From Leclercia sp. AS011 (GTDB lineage: Bacteria > Pseudomonadota > Gammaproteobacteria > Enterobacterales > Enterobacteriaceae): 64,000 bases of DNA. The stretch covers positions 194,647 to 258,646 of the forward strand of contig NZ_JBBCMA010000005.1 in the NCBI RefSeq assembly GCF_037152535.1, written 5' to 3'. Below the pieces are notes generated by a model. The model ran no database searches. It saw nothing but the letters and a program-made list of their open reading frames with translations, and was not told the origin of the DNA. How positions within the stretch are numbered: the stretch's first letter is position 1; every line of letters begins with the position of its first letter. Below are positions 8,937 through 18,841 of the stretch, in pieces. The position numbers were made by a program, and so were the translations under genes.

Positions 8937-10789
8937 TTATTGCCACCGCCGGTCATGTTGACCACGGCAAAACCACCCTGCTGCAGGCGATCACCGGCGT
9001 CAACGCCGACCGCCTGCCGGAAGAGAAAAAGCGCGGCATGACCATCGATCTGGGTTATGCCTACTGGCCCCAGCCGGATGGCCGGGTGCTGGGATTTATC
9101 GACGTGCCGGGGCACGAAAAGTTTTTGTCCAACATGCTGGCCGGTGTCGGCGGGATCGACCACGCCCTGCTGGTGGTGGCCTGCGATGACGGGGTGATGG
9201 CGCAGACGCGCGAGCATCTGCAGATCCTCCAGCTGACCGGCAACCCGCAGCTGACGGTGGCCCTGACCAAAGCCGACCGCGTCGACGAGGCCCGGGTGGA
9301 GGTGGTGCGCGACGAGGTGCTCGCTACCCTGCGCGACTTTGGCTTTGCCGATGCGGCGCTGTTTGTCACCGTTGCCACCGAGGGGCGGGGCATTGATGCC
9401 CTGCGCGCCCATCTGCAACAGCTCCCGGCCCGCGCCCATGCGGAGCACCATCGCTTCCGTCTGGCTATCGATCGGGCCTTCACCGTAAAAGGGGCCGGTC
9501 TGGTGGTTACCGGCACGGCGTTGTCGGGTGAAGTGCGGGTGGGCGACAGCCTGTGGCTGACCGGGGTCAATAAACCGGTACGCATTCGTGGCCTGCACGC
9601 GCAAAACCAGCCGGTTGAACAGGCTCACGCCGGCCAGCGCATTGCCCTGAACCTGGTGGGCGACACCGAGAAAGCGGCGCTGAACCGCGGAGACTGGCTG
9701 CTGGCCGATGCGCCGCCGGATCCGACGACGCGTGTGATTGTCACCCTGCAAGGCGACGTGCCGCTGGCCCAGTGGCAGCCGCTGCATATTCACCATGCCG
9801 CCAGCCACGTCACGGGCCGCGTCTCGCTGCTGGAGGGCAACCTGGCGGAGCTGGTCTTCGATGCTCCGCTGTGGCTGGCCGACAACGATCGGCTGGTGCT
9901 GCGCGATATCTCTGCCCGCGTCACCCTCGCCGGGGCGCGGGTCGTCACCCTCAACCCGCCGCGTCGCGGAAAGCGTAAGCCGGAGTATCTGCACTGGCTG
10001 GCAACGCTGGCCCCGGCGGCGGATGACCACGCCGCCCTGCTGGCCCATCTTGAGCGCGGCGCGGTGAATCTGGAGGCGTTTGGCTGGGCACGTCAGCTCA
10101 GCCGGGAAGGGCTGCGTCAGCTCACCCAACAGCCGGGGTTTATTCAGGCCGGTTCCAGCCTGTTAAACACCGAGGTCGCGGCGCGCTGGCAGCGTAAGAT
10201 TCTGGAGGTGCTGGCGACCTATCATCAACAGCATCAGGATGAACCCGGTCCGGGGCGCGAGCGCCTGCGGCGCATGGCGCTGCCGATGGAGGATGAGGCT
10301 CAGGTCCTGCTGCTGATCGAGCGGATGCGCGAGAGCGGGGCGCTGCAAAGCTACCACGGCTGGCTGCATCTGCCGGATCACAAGGCGGGCTTTACCCCGG
10401 CGCAGCAGGCCATCTGGGAAAAAGCGGACGCGCTGTTTGGCGATGAACCCTGGTGGGTGCGCGACCTGGCCCGTGAAACCGCCACCGACGAGCAGACCAT
10501 GCGTCAGGTGCTGAAGCATGCGGCGCAGCAGGGGCTGATCACCGCGATCGTCAAAGATCGCTACTACCGTCACCACCGGATCGTCACCTTTGCCAACCTG
10601 ATCCGCGCCCTGGACCACGAGCGCGGCTCCACCTGCGCGGCGGATTTCCGTGACCGGCTGAACGTCGGGCGTAAGCTGGCGATCCAGATCCTTGAGTACT
10701 TCAACCGCGTTGGCTTTACCCGCCGCCGCGGTAACGATCACCTCCTGCGGGATGCGCTGCTCTTTGCCGACGAGGGGCAACCGCGTTAA
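8933..10789 (+). CDS. selB: Selenocysteine-specific elongation factor SelB
   Basis: SelB carries selenocysteyl-tRNA to ribosomes paused at a UGA followed by a SECIS hairpin. It has 618 residues against about 614 in E. coli. The N-terminal GTPase shows G1 [13 protein letters not shown]3 DVPGHEKF and G4 TKAD. EF-Tu-like beta-barrel domains follow, then the C-terminal winged-helix repeats that bind SECIS RNA (about residue 380 to the end, including [26 protein letters not shown]). Its last four bases overlap the stop of the convergent ROK-kinase gene, so no terminator separates them. Confidence 0.97.
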   Translation: MIIATAGHVDHGKTTLLQAITGVNADRLPEEKKRGMTIDLGYAYWPQPDGRVLGFIDVPGHEKFLSNMLAGVGGIDHALLVVACDDGVMAQTREHLQILQLTGNPQLTVALTKADRVDEARVEVVRDEVLATLRDFGFADAALFVTVATEGRGIDALRAHLQQLPARAHAEHHRFRLAIDRAFTVKGAGLVVTGTALSGEVRVGDSLWLTGVNKPVRIRGLHAQNQPVEQAHAGQRIALNLVGDTEKAALNRGDWLLADAPPDPTTRVIVTLQGDVPLAQWQPLHIHHAASHVTGRVSLLEGNLAELVFDAPLWLADNDRLVLRDISARVTLAGARVVTLNPPRRGKRKPEYLHWLATLAPAADDHAALLAHLERGAVNLEAFGWARQLSREGLRQLTQQPGFIQAGSSLLNTEVAARWQRKILEVLATYHQQHQDEPGPGRERLRRMALPMEDEAQVLLLIERMRESGALQSYHGWLHLPDHKAGFTPAQQAIWEKADALFGDEPWWVRDLARETATDEQTMRQVLKHAAQQGLITAIVKDRYYRHHRIVTFANLIRALDHERGSTCAADFRDRLNVGRKLAIQILEYFNRVGFTRRRGNDHLLRDALLFADEGQPR

Positions 10790-11673
10790 TCCTTTTTGCT
10801 GGCGAACTTCTGTTTCGCCAGCCATACGGCTCCCAGCCTGCCCGCCTGGTTCCCCAGCTGACAGGGCAGGATAGGCACCTGCAGCGACTCCCACTCTTCA
10901 AAGGTTCGCAGGTGCCTGTCGAGCAGGGTATAGATTTTCTCCTGCTCGCTGATGCCGCCGCCAATCAGTACTACCTGCGGGTCGAACATCGAGATGACGC
11001 TGTAGACCCCGCGGGCCAGAAACAGGGCCCACTCTTCCACCGCTTCGCGCAGGTGCAGATCGTTCTCCATCCGCTCGAACAGCTCTTCGCCTTTCGGCAT
11101 CTCCTCTCCGGACACCCCTAATGCCCGGCGGCAGGTCTCCATCAGTCCTTTGGCAGAGGCCACCTCATGCATCCCTTCGCCGTGTTTGCCGACCGGGATA
11201 ACCCCGAACTCCCCGGCGCGGTAGTGCGAGCCGCGATAGAGATCGCCCCCGAGCACAATCCCGCCACCAATCCCGGTGCCGAGCGTCATGCAGACAAAAT
11301 TCTCATAGTCACGCCCTGCGCCGCGCCAGCGCTCGCCCAGCGCAGCGCAGCTGGCGTCGTTGTCGGCCACCAGCGGCAGGTCGGTCAGCTCCGCGAACAG
11401 CTCGTACAGGTTGACGTTATCCAGGTACTCCAGCGCGCCTGCCTTTGCGGCGTCGCCGGTATGGGTATTGATGTGGCCGGGGATGCTGACGCCAATCGCC
11501 GTGATCTCGTGTTCTTGCTGGTACGCTTCGACCACCTCGCGCCACTGCTGCTTAAAGCTCTCTTCATCCTCCGGCGTATCAAATTGATCGGTGGTGAGTT
11601 CGTTGCCGTCCTCGTCAATCACGCCGTGTTTAATGTGGGTTCCGCCCACGTCGAAGCCGATAAAAAGCCGCAT
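10786..11673 (-). CDS. ROK-family sugar kinase
   Basis: A 295-residue cytoplasmic kinase of the ROK fold. The N-terminal phosphate loop is DVGGTHIKHG, the catalytic aspartate is probably the D of VADNDASCAALGE, and the adenosine-side glycine motif is GTGIGGGIVLGG. The GEFG motif after it matches ROK sugar-binding residues. The usual ROK zinc motif (CxCG-x2-GCxE) is absent; VASAKGLMETC stands in its place. That pattern recalls beta-glucoside kinases (BglK), so a glucoside or glucose substrate is possible but unproven. It occupies the place of E. coli yiaY next to selB. AGGATAA precedes the start. Confidence 0.82.
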   Translation of the reverse strand: MRLFIGFDVGGTHIKHGVIDEDGNELTTDQFDTPEDEESFKQQWREVVEAYQQEHEITAIGVSIPGHINTHTGDAAKAGALEYLDNVNLYELFAELTDLPLVADNDASCAALGERWRGAGRDYENFVCMTLGTGIGGGIVLGGDLYRGSHYRAGEFGVIPVGKHGEGMHEVASAKGLMETCRRALGVSGEEMPKGEELFERMENDLHLREAVEEWALFLARGVYSVISMFDPQVVLIGGGISEQEKIYTLLDRHLRTFEEWESLQVPILPCQLGNQAGRLGAVWLAKQKFASKKD

Positions 11674-11839
11674 TTATCCTTCCCTCTGCCAGAGTTGTGC
11701 GCTTTAAGTATGGCTCAGGGCGGGAAACCAAACGTAAAGTAAGGTAATGCGTGAAGGGGCTCGCAAAGCAGGCGACGACTGGCGATATTTTCACCGCCGC
11801 GGTCTACCTTTGAAGGACACTTCACGCAAGGAGACAGTC

Positions 11840-13378
11840 ATGACGAATAACCCTCCCTCAGCACGTATCCTGCCCGGCGAATATGGTTTCCCCCTCAAAC
11901 TGAAAGCCCGTTATGACAACTTTATCGGCGGCGACTGGGTTCCCCCGGCCGACGGCGATTACTACCAGAACCTGACCCCGGTCACCGGCCAGCCGCTGTG
12001 CGAGATCGCCAGCTCCGGGAAGCGCGATATCGATCTGGCACTGGATGCCGCCCACAAGATCAAAGACAAATGGGCGCATACCTCGGTGCAGGATCGCGCC
12101 GCTATCCTGTTTAAAATTGCCGATCGCATGGAGCAGAACCTGGAGCTGCTGGCCACGGCAGAGACCTGGGACAACGGCAAACCGATCCGCGAAACCCTGG
12201 CCGCCGACGTGCCGCTGGCGATTGACCACTTCCGCTATTTCGCCTCCTGTATTCGCGCCCAGGAGGGCGGCATCAGCGAGGTGGATAAAGACACCGTCGC
12301 CTATCACTTCCATGAGCCGCTGGGCGTGGTCGGGCAGATCATCCCGTGGAACTTCCCGCTGCTGATGGCCGCCTGGAAAATGGCGCCCGCGCTGGCGGCC
12401 GGGAACTGCGTGATACTAAAACCGGCGCGCTTAACGCCGCTGTCGATCCTGCTGCTGATGGAAGTGGTGGGCGACCTGCTCCCGCCGGGGGTGGTCAACG
12501 TGGTCAACGGTGCCGGGGGCGAAATCGGTGAATATCTGGCGACCTCCAGACGCATCGCCAAGGTCGCTTTTACCGGCTCCACCGAAGTGGGCCAGCAGAT
12601 CATGCAGTACGCCACCCAGAACATCATTCCGGTGACGCTGGAGCTGGGCGGCAAATCCCCGAATATCTTCTTTGCCGACGTGATGGACGAAGAGGATGCC
12701 TTCTTCGATAAGGCCCTGGAAGGGTTTGCCCTCTTTGCCTTCAACCAGGGCGAAGTCTGCACCTGCCCAAGCCGGGCGCTGGTGCAGGAGTCGATCTACG
12801 AGCGCTTTATGGAGCGCGCCATCCGTCGCGTGGAGTCCATCCGCAGCGGCAACCCGCTGGACAGCGTTACCCAGATGGGGGCCCAGGTATCGCACGGGCA
12901 GCTGGAGACCATCCTCAACTATATCGATATCGGCAAAAAAGAGGGGGCGGAGCTCTTAACCGGCGGACGGCGCAAGCAGCTGGACGGCGAGCTGAAAGAG
13001 GGGTACTACCTCGAGCCGACCATTCTGTCCGGCAAGAACAACATGCGCGTCTTCCAGGAGGAGATCTTTGGCCCGGTGCTGGCGGTGACCACCTTCAAAA
13101 CCATGGAGGAGGCGCTGGAGCTGGCTAACGATTCGCAGTATGGCCTGGGGGCGGGAGTCTGGAGCCGCAACGGCAATCTGGCCTATCAGATGGGGCGCGG
13201 GATCCAGGCCGGACGCGTGTGGACCAACTGCTATCACGCCTATCCGGCCCATGCTGCGTTTGGCGGCTACAAGCAGTCGGGCATTGGCCGTGAAACTCAC
13301 AAAATGATGCTGGAACATTACCAGCAGACGAAATGCCTGCTGGTCAGCTACTCCGATAAACCGTTGGGCCTGTTCTGA
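11840..13378 (+). CDS. aldB: NAD(P)-dependent aldehyde dehydrogenase AldB
   Basis: This enzyme oxidises acetaldehyde and other aldehydes to acids, a stationary-phase detoxification role in E. coli. Its 512 residues equal E. coli AldB with very high identity. Visible residues are the nucleotide-site motif [14 protein letters not shown], the general base Glu268 in LELGGKSPN and the nucleophile Cys307 in [12 protein letters not shown]. The ATG after AAGGAGAC gives the E. coli N-terminus; an upstream in-frame ATG would add 31 unconserved residues. Its 3' end overlaps the convergent yiaU by 31 bases. Confidence 0.96.
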   Translation: MTNNPPSARILPGEYGFPLKLKARYDNFIGGDWVPPADGDYYQNLTPVTGQPLCEIASSGKRDIDLALDAAHKIKDKWAHTSVQDRAAILFKIADRMEQNLELLATAETWDNGKPIRETLAADVPLAIDHFRYFASCIRAQEGGISEVDKDTVAYHFHEPLGVVGQIIPWNFPLLMAAWKMAPALAAGNCVILKPARLTPLSILLLMEVVGDLLPPGVVNVVNGAGGEIGEYLATSRRIAKVAFTGSTEVGQQIMQYATQNIIPVTLELGGKSPNIFFADVMDEEDAFFDKALEGFALFAFNQGEVCTCPSRALVQESIYERFMERAIRRVESIRSGNPLDSVTQMGAQVSHGQLETILNYIDIGKKEGAELLTGGRRKQLDGELKEGYYLEPTILSGKNNMRVFQEEIFGPVLAVTTFKTMEEALELANDSQYGLGAGVWSRNGNLAYQMGRGIQAGRVWTNCYHAYPAHAAFGGYKQSGIGRETHKMMLEHYQQTKCLLVSYSDKPLGLF

Positions 13379-14337
13379 TTGTCCAGGGCAGGCCGCCCCA
13401 GCGCGGCCTGCCCAATCTGTTTGCGCAGGGTATTCAGCACCCCATCCAGTACAAACTGCACCCGCCACGGCTGATAGTCACGTTTGCGGAAGATCGCCAC
13501 CAGATCCAGCCACCACTCCTCCTGATGGGTGAAGCAGGGCACCATTGAGCCCTGCTCTATCTCCCGGAGCAGACTCTCTTTTGGCGCAAAGACGATCCCC
13601 AGATGATTGCGGGCCAGCTCCAGCGCCGTCTGGGTGTTGTCGCAAATATAGTTACCCGTGACTTTATAATCGAGCACCTGCTCGCTATTATTCACGCGAA
13701 AACGCCAGATGTTAGCATCGTCGATTATCATTGAGTCGATAAGTATACAGGAGTGGTTAATAAGCTCATCAGGATGACTAATAGGGTGCTGTTTAATATA
13801 TTCCGGGGTAGCGAAAGCGGTCACTGAATATTTCGTTAAGGTGCTGGCCACCAGATTTTCATCTTTCGGTTGGGCGTAGGTAATTAAAATATCGCAGTCA
13901 TCGGGAAACGTGACCCCTTCGAAAAACTCATTTTTATCCAGGTTGTAGGTTTTCAGGCTAATACGAATATCGCCAATATTGTCGATCTCATGCACTACGT
14001 GACGGGCAAGATAAGTGACGATCCCGGTCGGGCCATAAATAGTGACCCTGCCGCGTTTTTCGTGCTTGTAATCAGCAATAAAATTAATGAGTTGTTCGTT
14101 TTTTTCCAGCGATGACTCGATGAACGGCAGCAGCGATTCGCCAAACTGGGTCAGCGCCAGATGGCGCGTCGTGCGCTCAAAAACCTTCAGCCCGACGCGG
14201 GTTTCGAAATCAGCGAGATATTTACTGACGTTAGCCTGGGCCATCCCCAGCAATGCAGCCGCATCGCCAATGCTGTGGGTCGCGGCAATAACAGAAATAA
14301 TTTTTAATTCTCGTGGTTTGATTTGCAGCTTGTTCAT
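13348..14337 (-). CDS. yiaU: LysR-type transcriptional regulator YiaU
   Basis: A 329-residue LysR-type regulator resembling E. coli YiaU along its length. The N-terminal winged helix-turn-helix covers about residues 10-65 ([42 protein letters not shown] region). The inducer-binding domain includes the shared blocks [19 protein letters not shown] and [19 protein letters not shown]. It is divergent from yiaT across about 120 bp and probably controls it; the inducer is unknown. It and the yiaT control region are visibly more AT-rich than the flanking aldB and GH127 genes. Confidence 0.88.
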   Translation of the reverse strand: MNKLQIKPRELKIISVIAATHSIGDAAALLGMAQANVSKYLADFETRVGLKVFERTTRHLALTQFGESLLPFIESSLEKNEQLINFIADYKHEKRGRVTIYGPTGIVTYLARHVVHEIDNIGDIRISLKTYNLDKNEFFEGVTFPDDCDILITYAQPKDENLVASTLTKYSVTAFATPEYIKQHPISHPDELINHSCILIDSMIIDDANIWRFRVNNSEQVLDYKVTGNYICDNTQTALELARNHLGIVFAPKESLLREIEQGSMVPCFTHQEEWWLDLVAIFRKRDYQPWRVQFVLDGVLNTLRKQIGQAALGRPALDNQNRPNGLSE

Positions 14338-14456
14338 TGCCCGACGCCCATCTATATGAATTTATATATAATATTATACAAATAACCGCATTGCATCGCG
14401 ATTTTTGTAACCATTATTATGCGCCGGGTCGTATGACATTTAATGGATTGCAAACA

Positions 14457-15197
14457 ATGAAGTTTAAAAAGAATTTACTTATCGCGGCCGCGTTATTTAC
14501 GGCGACTTCCGCAATGGCCGATGACTTTTCAGTTGGCGCTGGCGCAGTTTTTAATGAATCACCCTATAAAGGCTATAACGAAAACGTCTCCGCGGTCCCG
14601 TTAATAAGCTACGAAGGCGAGCACTTCTACGTGCGTCAGACCACCGGTGGCTGGATCCTGTGGAAAGATGGCAAAAACGAACTCAGCCTCACCGCCTCCT
14701 GGATGCCGCTGCATTTCGACCCGGATGATAATGACGACCACGCCATGAAGCAGCTGGATGAGCGTAAAGCCTCCGCGATGCTGGGCGGAGCATATTATCG
14801 CCACGAAAGCTGGGGGAGCCTGAAGTTTGCCCTGGCAGCCGACGCGATGGATGAGAGCGGCGGGGTCGTGGGCGAGATGTCGTACTTCCATCCGATCCGC
14901 ATGGAACGCCTGACCCTTACCCCGTCAGTGGGGGTGTTCTACTACGACGACAGCTTCAACGATTACTACTACGGCGTCTCGGAGAAAGAGTCCCGCCGCA
15001 GCGGTTTGCAGCAGTATAGCGCTGACGAAAGCGTCACCCCGTACGTGGGCGTGGCGGCGAAATATCAACTGACGCAGAACCTGTATCTCAACGCCAGCGC
15101 GGTCTACACCGTGCTGCCTGACGAGGTGAAAAACAGCCCGATGATCGACCGGGACGACAGCTTCGCGCTGATGACCGGCCTCTCCTGGAAGTTCTAG
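14457..15197 (+). CDS. yiaT: MipA/OmpV-family outer-membrane protein YiaT
   Basis: A 246-residue beta-barrel precursor. The ATG at 14457 starts a clean signal peptide (MKFKKNLLIAAALFTATSAMA, cleavage before DDFSVG); the frame is open 40 codons upstream without conservation. Barrel features are alternating hydrophobic strands, the family's NESPYKGYNENVSAVPLISYEG segment and the terminal GLSWKF, ending in aromatic Phe. It matches E. coli YiaT closely. MipA-family proteins are linked to murein synthesis complexes, but YiaT itself has no firm role. It is divergent from yiaU as in E. coli. Confidence 0.92.
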   Translation: MKFKKNLLIAAALFTATSAMADDFSVGAGAVFNESPYKGYNENVSAVPLISYEGEHFYVRQTTGGWILWKDGKNELSLTASWMPLHFDPDDNDDHAMKQLDERKASAMLGGAYYRHESWGSLKFALAADAMDESGGVVGEMSYFHPIRMERLTLTPSVGVFYYDDSFNDYYYGVSEKESRRSGLQQYSADESVTPYVGVAAKYQLTQNLYLNASAVYTVLPDEVKNSPMIDRDDSFALMTGLSWKF

Positions 15198-15248
15198 GTT
15201 TCCAGAGCGCTGCCCTCAGGGACGAGGGCAGCCTCAATCGCTTTCTTC

Positions 15249-17207
15249 TTACGCCTCATCCACCCAGATCCGCATCTCCCCCTCGCCGCGGTTCGCCCAG
15301 CTAAACCACGGAATAAAGGTCAGGGTCTGCGCCTGCTGCGTGGTCGGGGCGCGATCGTACTGCCACAGCGGCTGCTGTTCTGCATTTGCGGTGTGACGGG
15401 CATACCCCTGGGTCTGGATCAGCATCTTGTGGGCAAAAATCCCTTTGCCTTCAATGAGCGTAAATTCGCTGTCGGCAGGCAGAGTGAGGTTATGCAACCC
15501 GGCGCCGTTATCCGCCTCTTCGAGACAGTAGACCAGCGGCCCGCGCTGAATCGCCACTTTCCCTGCCTGCTGGCGCACCTGCGGATTACCGTAAACCCGA
15601 CGGACCGGCATCGGCAGGGTTAACTGCAGTCTGTCGCCCTCCTGCCAGCGGCGGGTCAGGTAGAGATAACCCTGGCGCACCTCGCCGGTGACCGCTTCGC
15701 CGTTCAGCGTCAGCTGTGGGTTGGCGCACCAGTCCGGCAGACGCAGGGCCAGGGTATGGTCGATCGCTACCGGAGAGGTGATCTCGATGTTGACCTGCTC
15801 CTGCCACGGGTAGTTGCCGCTGATCCGCACCTGCAACTCCTGTTCGCCCACCGGGAAGGCCATGCTGTTGCCGATATAGAGGTTAATAAAGAGCGCATCT
15901 TCGCGGACGGTATAGATATAGTGGCCGATTGAGGTCAGTACCCGGGCGATGTTCGGCGGGCAGCAGGCGCAGCCAAACCAGCGCTGGCGAACCGGCTTCA
16001 CGTGATCGTAGATATGGTTAAACTTCAGCGTTTTCGGATGCACCTCCAGCGGGTTGACGTAGAAGAAGTGCTTCCCGTCCAGCGCCATACCGCCGAGCAC
16101 GGTGTTGTACAGCGCCCGCTCCATTACGTCGGCGTACTGGCTGTTGGCCTCCATCTCCAGCATCCGTCGGGCGAACATCATCAGGCCGATTGAGGCGCAG
16201 CTCTCGGCATAGACGGTATCGTTCGGCAGATCGTAATCGCTGCTGAAGGCTTCGCCGCTGCTCTGGGAGCCAATCCCGCCGGTGATATACAGCTGGCGCT
16301 GGGCCATGTTGTTCCACAGCCGCAGGCAGTCCTGACGCTTGCTTTCATCCTGGCTCAGGCGGGCCAGGTGGGCGACGCCGGTCATCAGATAGACGAAGCG
16401 CACCGCATGGCCGATGGCCGTCTGCTGTTCGGCCAGCGGTTGGTGCGCCTGGCTGTAGGCTTTGTCCTGCACCATCCACGCCGGGCCGTAGGTGTTCCAG
16501 TACGACGTTTTGCCGCGCTTTTCATATTCGATATCGTAGAAGTGCGGCTGGGTCCCGCGCTGCTCGACGAAATATTTCACCAGCGCCAGATAGCGCGGCT
16601 CCTGGGTGACATCAAACAGGCGCATCAGGGCCAGTTCGATCTCCGGGTGGCCGGGATAGCCGTGCAGCTGCTGCTCGCCTGGACCAAAGACGCGGTCGAT
16701 ATGGTCGGCCAGCTTGCAGACTACCTCCAGCAGACGGCGCTTGCCGGTGCCCTGGAAGTAAGCCACACCCGCTTCAATCATGTGCCCGGCGCAGTAGAGC
16801 TCATGGCACTCCGCCAGGTTTGTCCAGCGCTCGTTGGGGGCTTTTACCGTGAAGTACGTATTCAGATAACCATCCTCGCACTGCGCGGCGGCCACCAGGT
16901 CGATCACCTCGTCGGCGGTCTTTTCCAGCTCCGGGTCGGGTTTCTGGCACAGCGACCAGGCGACCGCCTCCAGCCATTTCGCCACGTCGCTGTCCTGAAA
17001 GACCATCCCGTAAAATTCGCCGCTCTGCTGGCCTGCGGCAATGCGGAAGTTGGCGATCGCATGGCTCGGTTCGGCCTCGGTGATGCGATCGTTCAGGGCA
17101 TCCCACTGGTAGGGGATAACCACATCCCGCACCAGCTGTTGATACTGGCCCAGAAACGGGTCGCTGATTTTCAGTTTGTGCAGGTCGGGTTCCATTATAG
17201 ACATCAT
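15249..17207 (-). CDS. GH127 beta-L-arabinofuranosidase (DUF1680)
   Basis: A 652-residue glycoside hydrolase of family GH127, typified by Bifidobacterium HypBA1, which removes beta-L-arabinofuranose from plant arabino-oligosaccharides. The (alpha/alpha)6 barrel carries the family residues in order: Glu319 in SSGEAFSS (acid/base), Glu335 and Cys337 in YAESCASIG, and Cys415-Cys416 in WFGCACCPPN (zinc ligands, one the nucleophile). There is no signal peptide, so it acts in the cytoplasm on imported sugar. The start follows GAGGAGAAC; the adjacent MFS stop is seven bases upstream, so they are one operon. Substrate is inferred from family. Confidence 0.9.
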   Translation of the reverse strand: MMSIMEPDLHKLKISDPFLGQYQQLVRDVVIPYQWDALNDRITEAEPSHAIANFRIAAGQQSGEFYGMVFQDSDVAKWLEAVAWSLCQKPDPELEKTADEVIDLVAAAQCEDGYLNTYFTVKAPNERWTNLAECHELYCAGHMIEAGVAYFQGTGKRRLLEVVCKLADHIDRVFGPGEQQLHGYPGHPEIELALMRLFDVTQEPRYLALVKYFVEQRGTQPHFYDIEYEKRGKTSYWNTYGPAWMVQDKAYSQAHQPLAEQQTAIGHAVRFVYLMTGVAHLARLSQDESKRQDCLRLWNNMAQRQLYITGGIGSQSSGEAFSSDYDLPNDTVYAESCASIGLMMFARRMLEMEANSQYADVMERALYNTVLGGMALDGKHFFYVNPLEVHPKTLKFNHIYDHVKPVRQRWFGCACCPPNIARVLTSIGHYIYTVREDALFINLYIGNSMAFPVGEQELQVRISGNYPWQEQVNIEITSPVAIDHTLALRLPDWCANPQLTLNGEAVTGEVRQGYLYLTRRWQEGDRLQLTLPMPVRRVYGNPQVRQQAGKVAIQRGPLVYCLEEADNGAGLHNLTLPADSEFTLIEGKGIFAHKMLIQTQGYARHTANAEQQPLWQYDRAPTTQQAQTLTFIPWFSWANRGEGEMRIWVDEA

Positions 17208-17214
17208 GTTCTCC

Positions 17215-18615
17215 TCAGGCGTGAGCGTGACGCTGGCGCAGGTCGGTGGCAATACGCCCCATCATCGGGTTATTGAGTCGGCACTTGCGGATCGCCAGCG
17301 CCAGCAGCAGGTGGAAAAGGGCAGGCAGCAGGGTCTCCATGGTGGTGATGCCCTGCAGCGAGGCGGCCGTCTGGTTTCCCGCCCCCGGTTGATAGGCGAC
17401 AAAGATAAATACCAGGCTGATGATCCCGGCGCTGGAGGCCCAGGCCAGCTTGATGAAAAACAGGTTAAAGGCGAAGTTCATCCCGGACGAACGCACCCCG
17501 GTTTTCCACTCGCCGTAGTCGTCGGCAAAAGCCATCAAGGCGAAGTGCAGCGGCAGGGTAAAGCCGAGGATCACCCCGTTCGCCAGAATCACCACCAGCC
17601 ACAGGGTCTGGTGCGCCGGGCCGCCGGGCAGGAACCACATTCCCGCCGCCAGTACCGCCAGCACCAGGTTGGTGTAGTAGTAGAGTCTGACGGTATCGCT
17701 GCGGCGCGACAGCAGGTTGACGATCACCGCCCCGAGAATGGCGGCAAAGGTCACCATGGTGAAGAACAGCGAGGTGTAGGCGGTGCTGCCCTCCAGCACG
17801 TAGGTGATGAAATACATGTAGCCGCCGCCACGGATGTTGAAGACGTTAATCAACAGGAAGGACATTACCAGCATCAGCAGCAGCTGGTCGTTCTGACGCA
17901 GGCCGGCGAGGTGCTCCTTAAGGGTGAATTTGCCCATCATCGCCAACGGCACACGCTCGCGTACCCAGAAGAAGCAGCACAGGAACATCACCACCGCAAT
18001 GGCGCACAGCACCCCCACGCCAAGCTGATACCCCCGGGCCGTGTCGCCCTGGCCGAGCGCAGAGACCAGCCACGGCAGGCCGACCGAGACCAGGAAACCG
18101 GCCACGCCGCACAGGACAAAACGCCAGGACTGGCAGGAGAGGACTTCGCTGTGACGGGTAGTCATGGTGTTGATCAGCGCGCAATACGGCACGTTGATGG
18201 CGGTATAGCCCACCGAGAGCAGCAGATAGGTGCCGAACGCCCAGGCGATTTTGACCCCCATCCCGGCATCCGGCACGGTGAAGGTCAGTACCCCGATCAC
18301 GCCAATCGGCAGGGCGACCCACAGCTGCCATGGGCGAAAACGTCCCCAGCGGCTTTGGGTGCGGTCGGCAATGATCCCCATCACCGGGTCGGATATGGCG
18401 TCGAAAATGCGCAGGGCAATAAACAGCGTGCCGACCAGCGCCGGGGTTAAGCCAAAGACATCGGTATAGAAGAAGGTAAGAAAATTCATGATCAGACAGG
18501 TGATCACCGTCCCGCCCGCGTCGCCCAGGCCGTAGCCGATTTTTTCTCGCACCGAGAGGCGATCGTTGACGGCCTGTCGGGCAATCTCTGTCTGTGTAAT
18601 CGGAGTGGAAGTCAT
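17215..18615 (-). CDS. GPH-type glycoside:cation symporter (MFS)
   Basis: A 466-residue, 12-segment transporter of the glycoside-pentoside-hexuronide family, relatives of MelB, LacS and E. coli YicJ. Diagnostic features are the N-terminal [13 protein letters not shown], the loop motif [24 protein letters not shown] and a hydrophilic central loop before segment 7. It probably imports the arabinofuranosyl oligosaccharide hydrolysed by the downstream GH127 enzyme. The ATG after GAGGAGTTAC fits the family; the open frame upstream is leader. It is divergent from the AraC-type regulator. Confidence 0.88.
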   Translation of the reverse strand: MTSTPITQTEIARQAVNDRLSVREKIGYGLGDAGGTVITCLIMNFLTFFYTDVFGLTPALVGTLFIALRIFDAISDPVMGIIADRTQSRWGRFRPWQLWVALPIGVIGVLTFTVPDAGMGVKIAWAFGTYLLLSVGYTAINVPYCALINTMTTRHSEVLSCQSWRFVLCGVAGFLVSVGLPWLVSALGQGDTARGYQLGVGVLCAIAVVMFLCCFFWVRERVPLAMMGKFTLKEHLAGLRQNDQLLLMLVMSFLLINVFNIRGGGYMYFITYVLEGSTAYTSLFFTMVTFAAILGAVIVNLLSRRSDTVRLYYYTNLVLAVLAAGMWFLPGGPAHQTLWLVVILANGVILGFTLPLHFALMAFADDYGEWKTGVRSSGMNFAFNLFFIKLAWASSAGIISLVFIFVAYQPGAGNQTAASLQGITTMETLLPALFHLLLALAIRKCRLNNPMMGRIATDLRQRHAHA

Positions 18616-18841
18616 GAGGTAACTCCTCGGGTTATCGAATTTTTTATGTTGTTCTTTCAGGTACCCGATTAATTTTGCACCGAATCCCGGCCTCAACAAG
18701 GGAAGGGAAAAGTATAAAAAGGTGAGGATTCCGACCTCGTGTTCAAAATGTGATTTCGATCGGGACGAAAGGAGAATACCTGTTAATAATCAGTGATAAA
18801 GCTTCATAAATTGTCTGTTAATAGCGGGAAAGTGAATAGCG
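18616..18841. promoter_or_regulatory. Divergent control region, symporter versus AraC regulator
   Basis: This 226-bp AT-leaning region lies between the leftward symporter-GH127 operon and the rightward AraC gene. It must hold both promoters and probably the AraC-type operator. I see a half CRP site (TGTGATTTCG, 18749-18758) but no convincing complete operator by eye. Confidence 0.45.

Noticed and set aside
8681..10129. A 482-codon minus-strand frame across selA and selB
   Set aside because: The composition is His/Gln/Arg-rich with no domain, and both sense genes are complete and conserved. It is a shadow frame.
7551..10789. A selenoprotein gene or UGA-read-through signal near selAB
   Set aside because: I saw no gene interrupted by an in-frame UGA with downstream homology, and no selC or formate dehydrogenase gene in the window.
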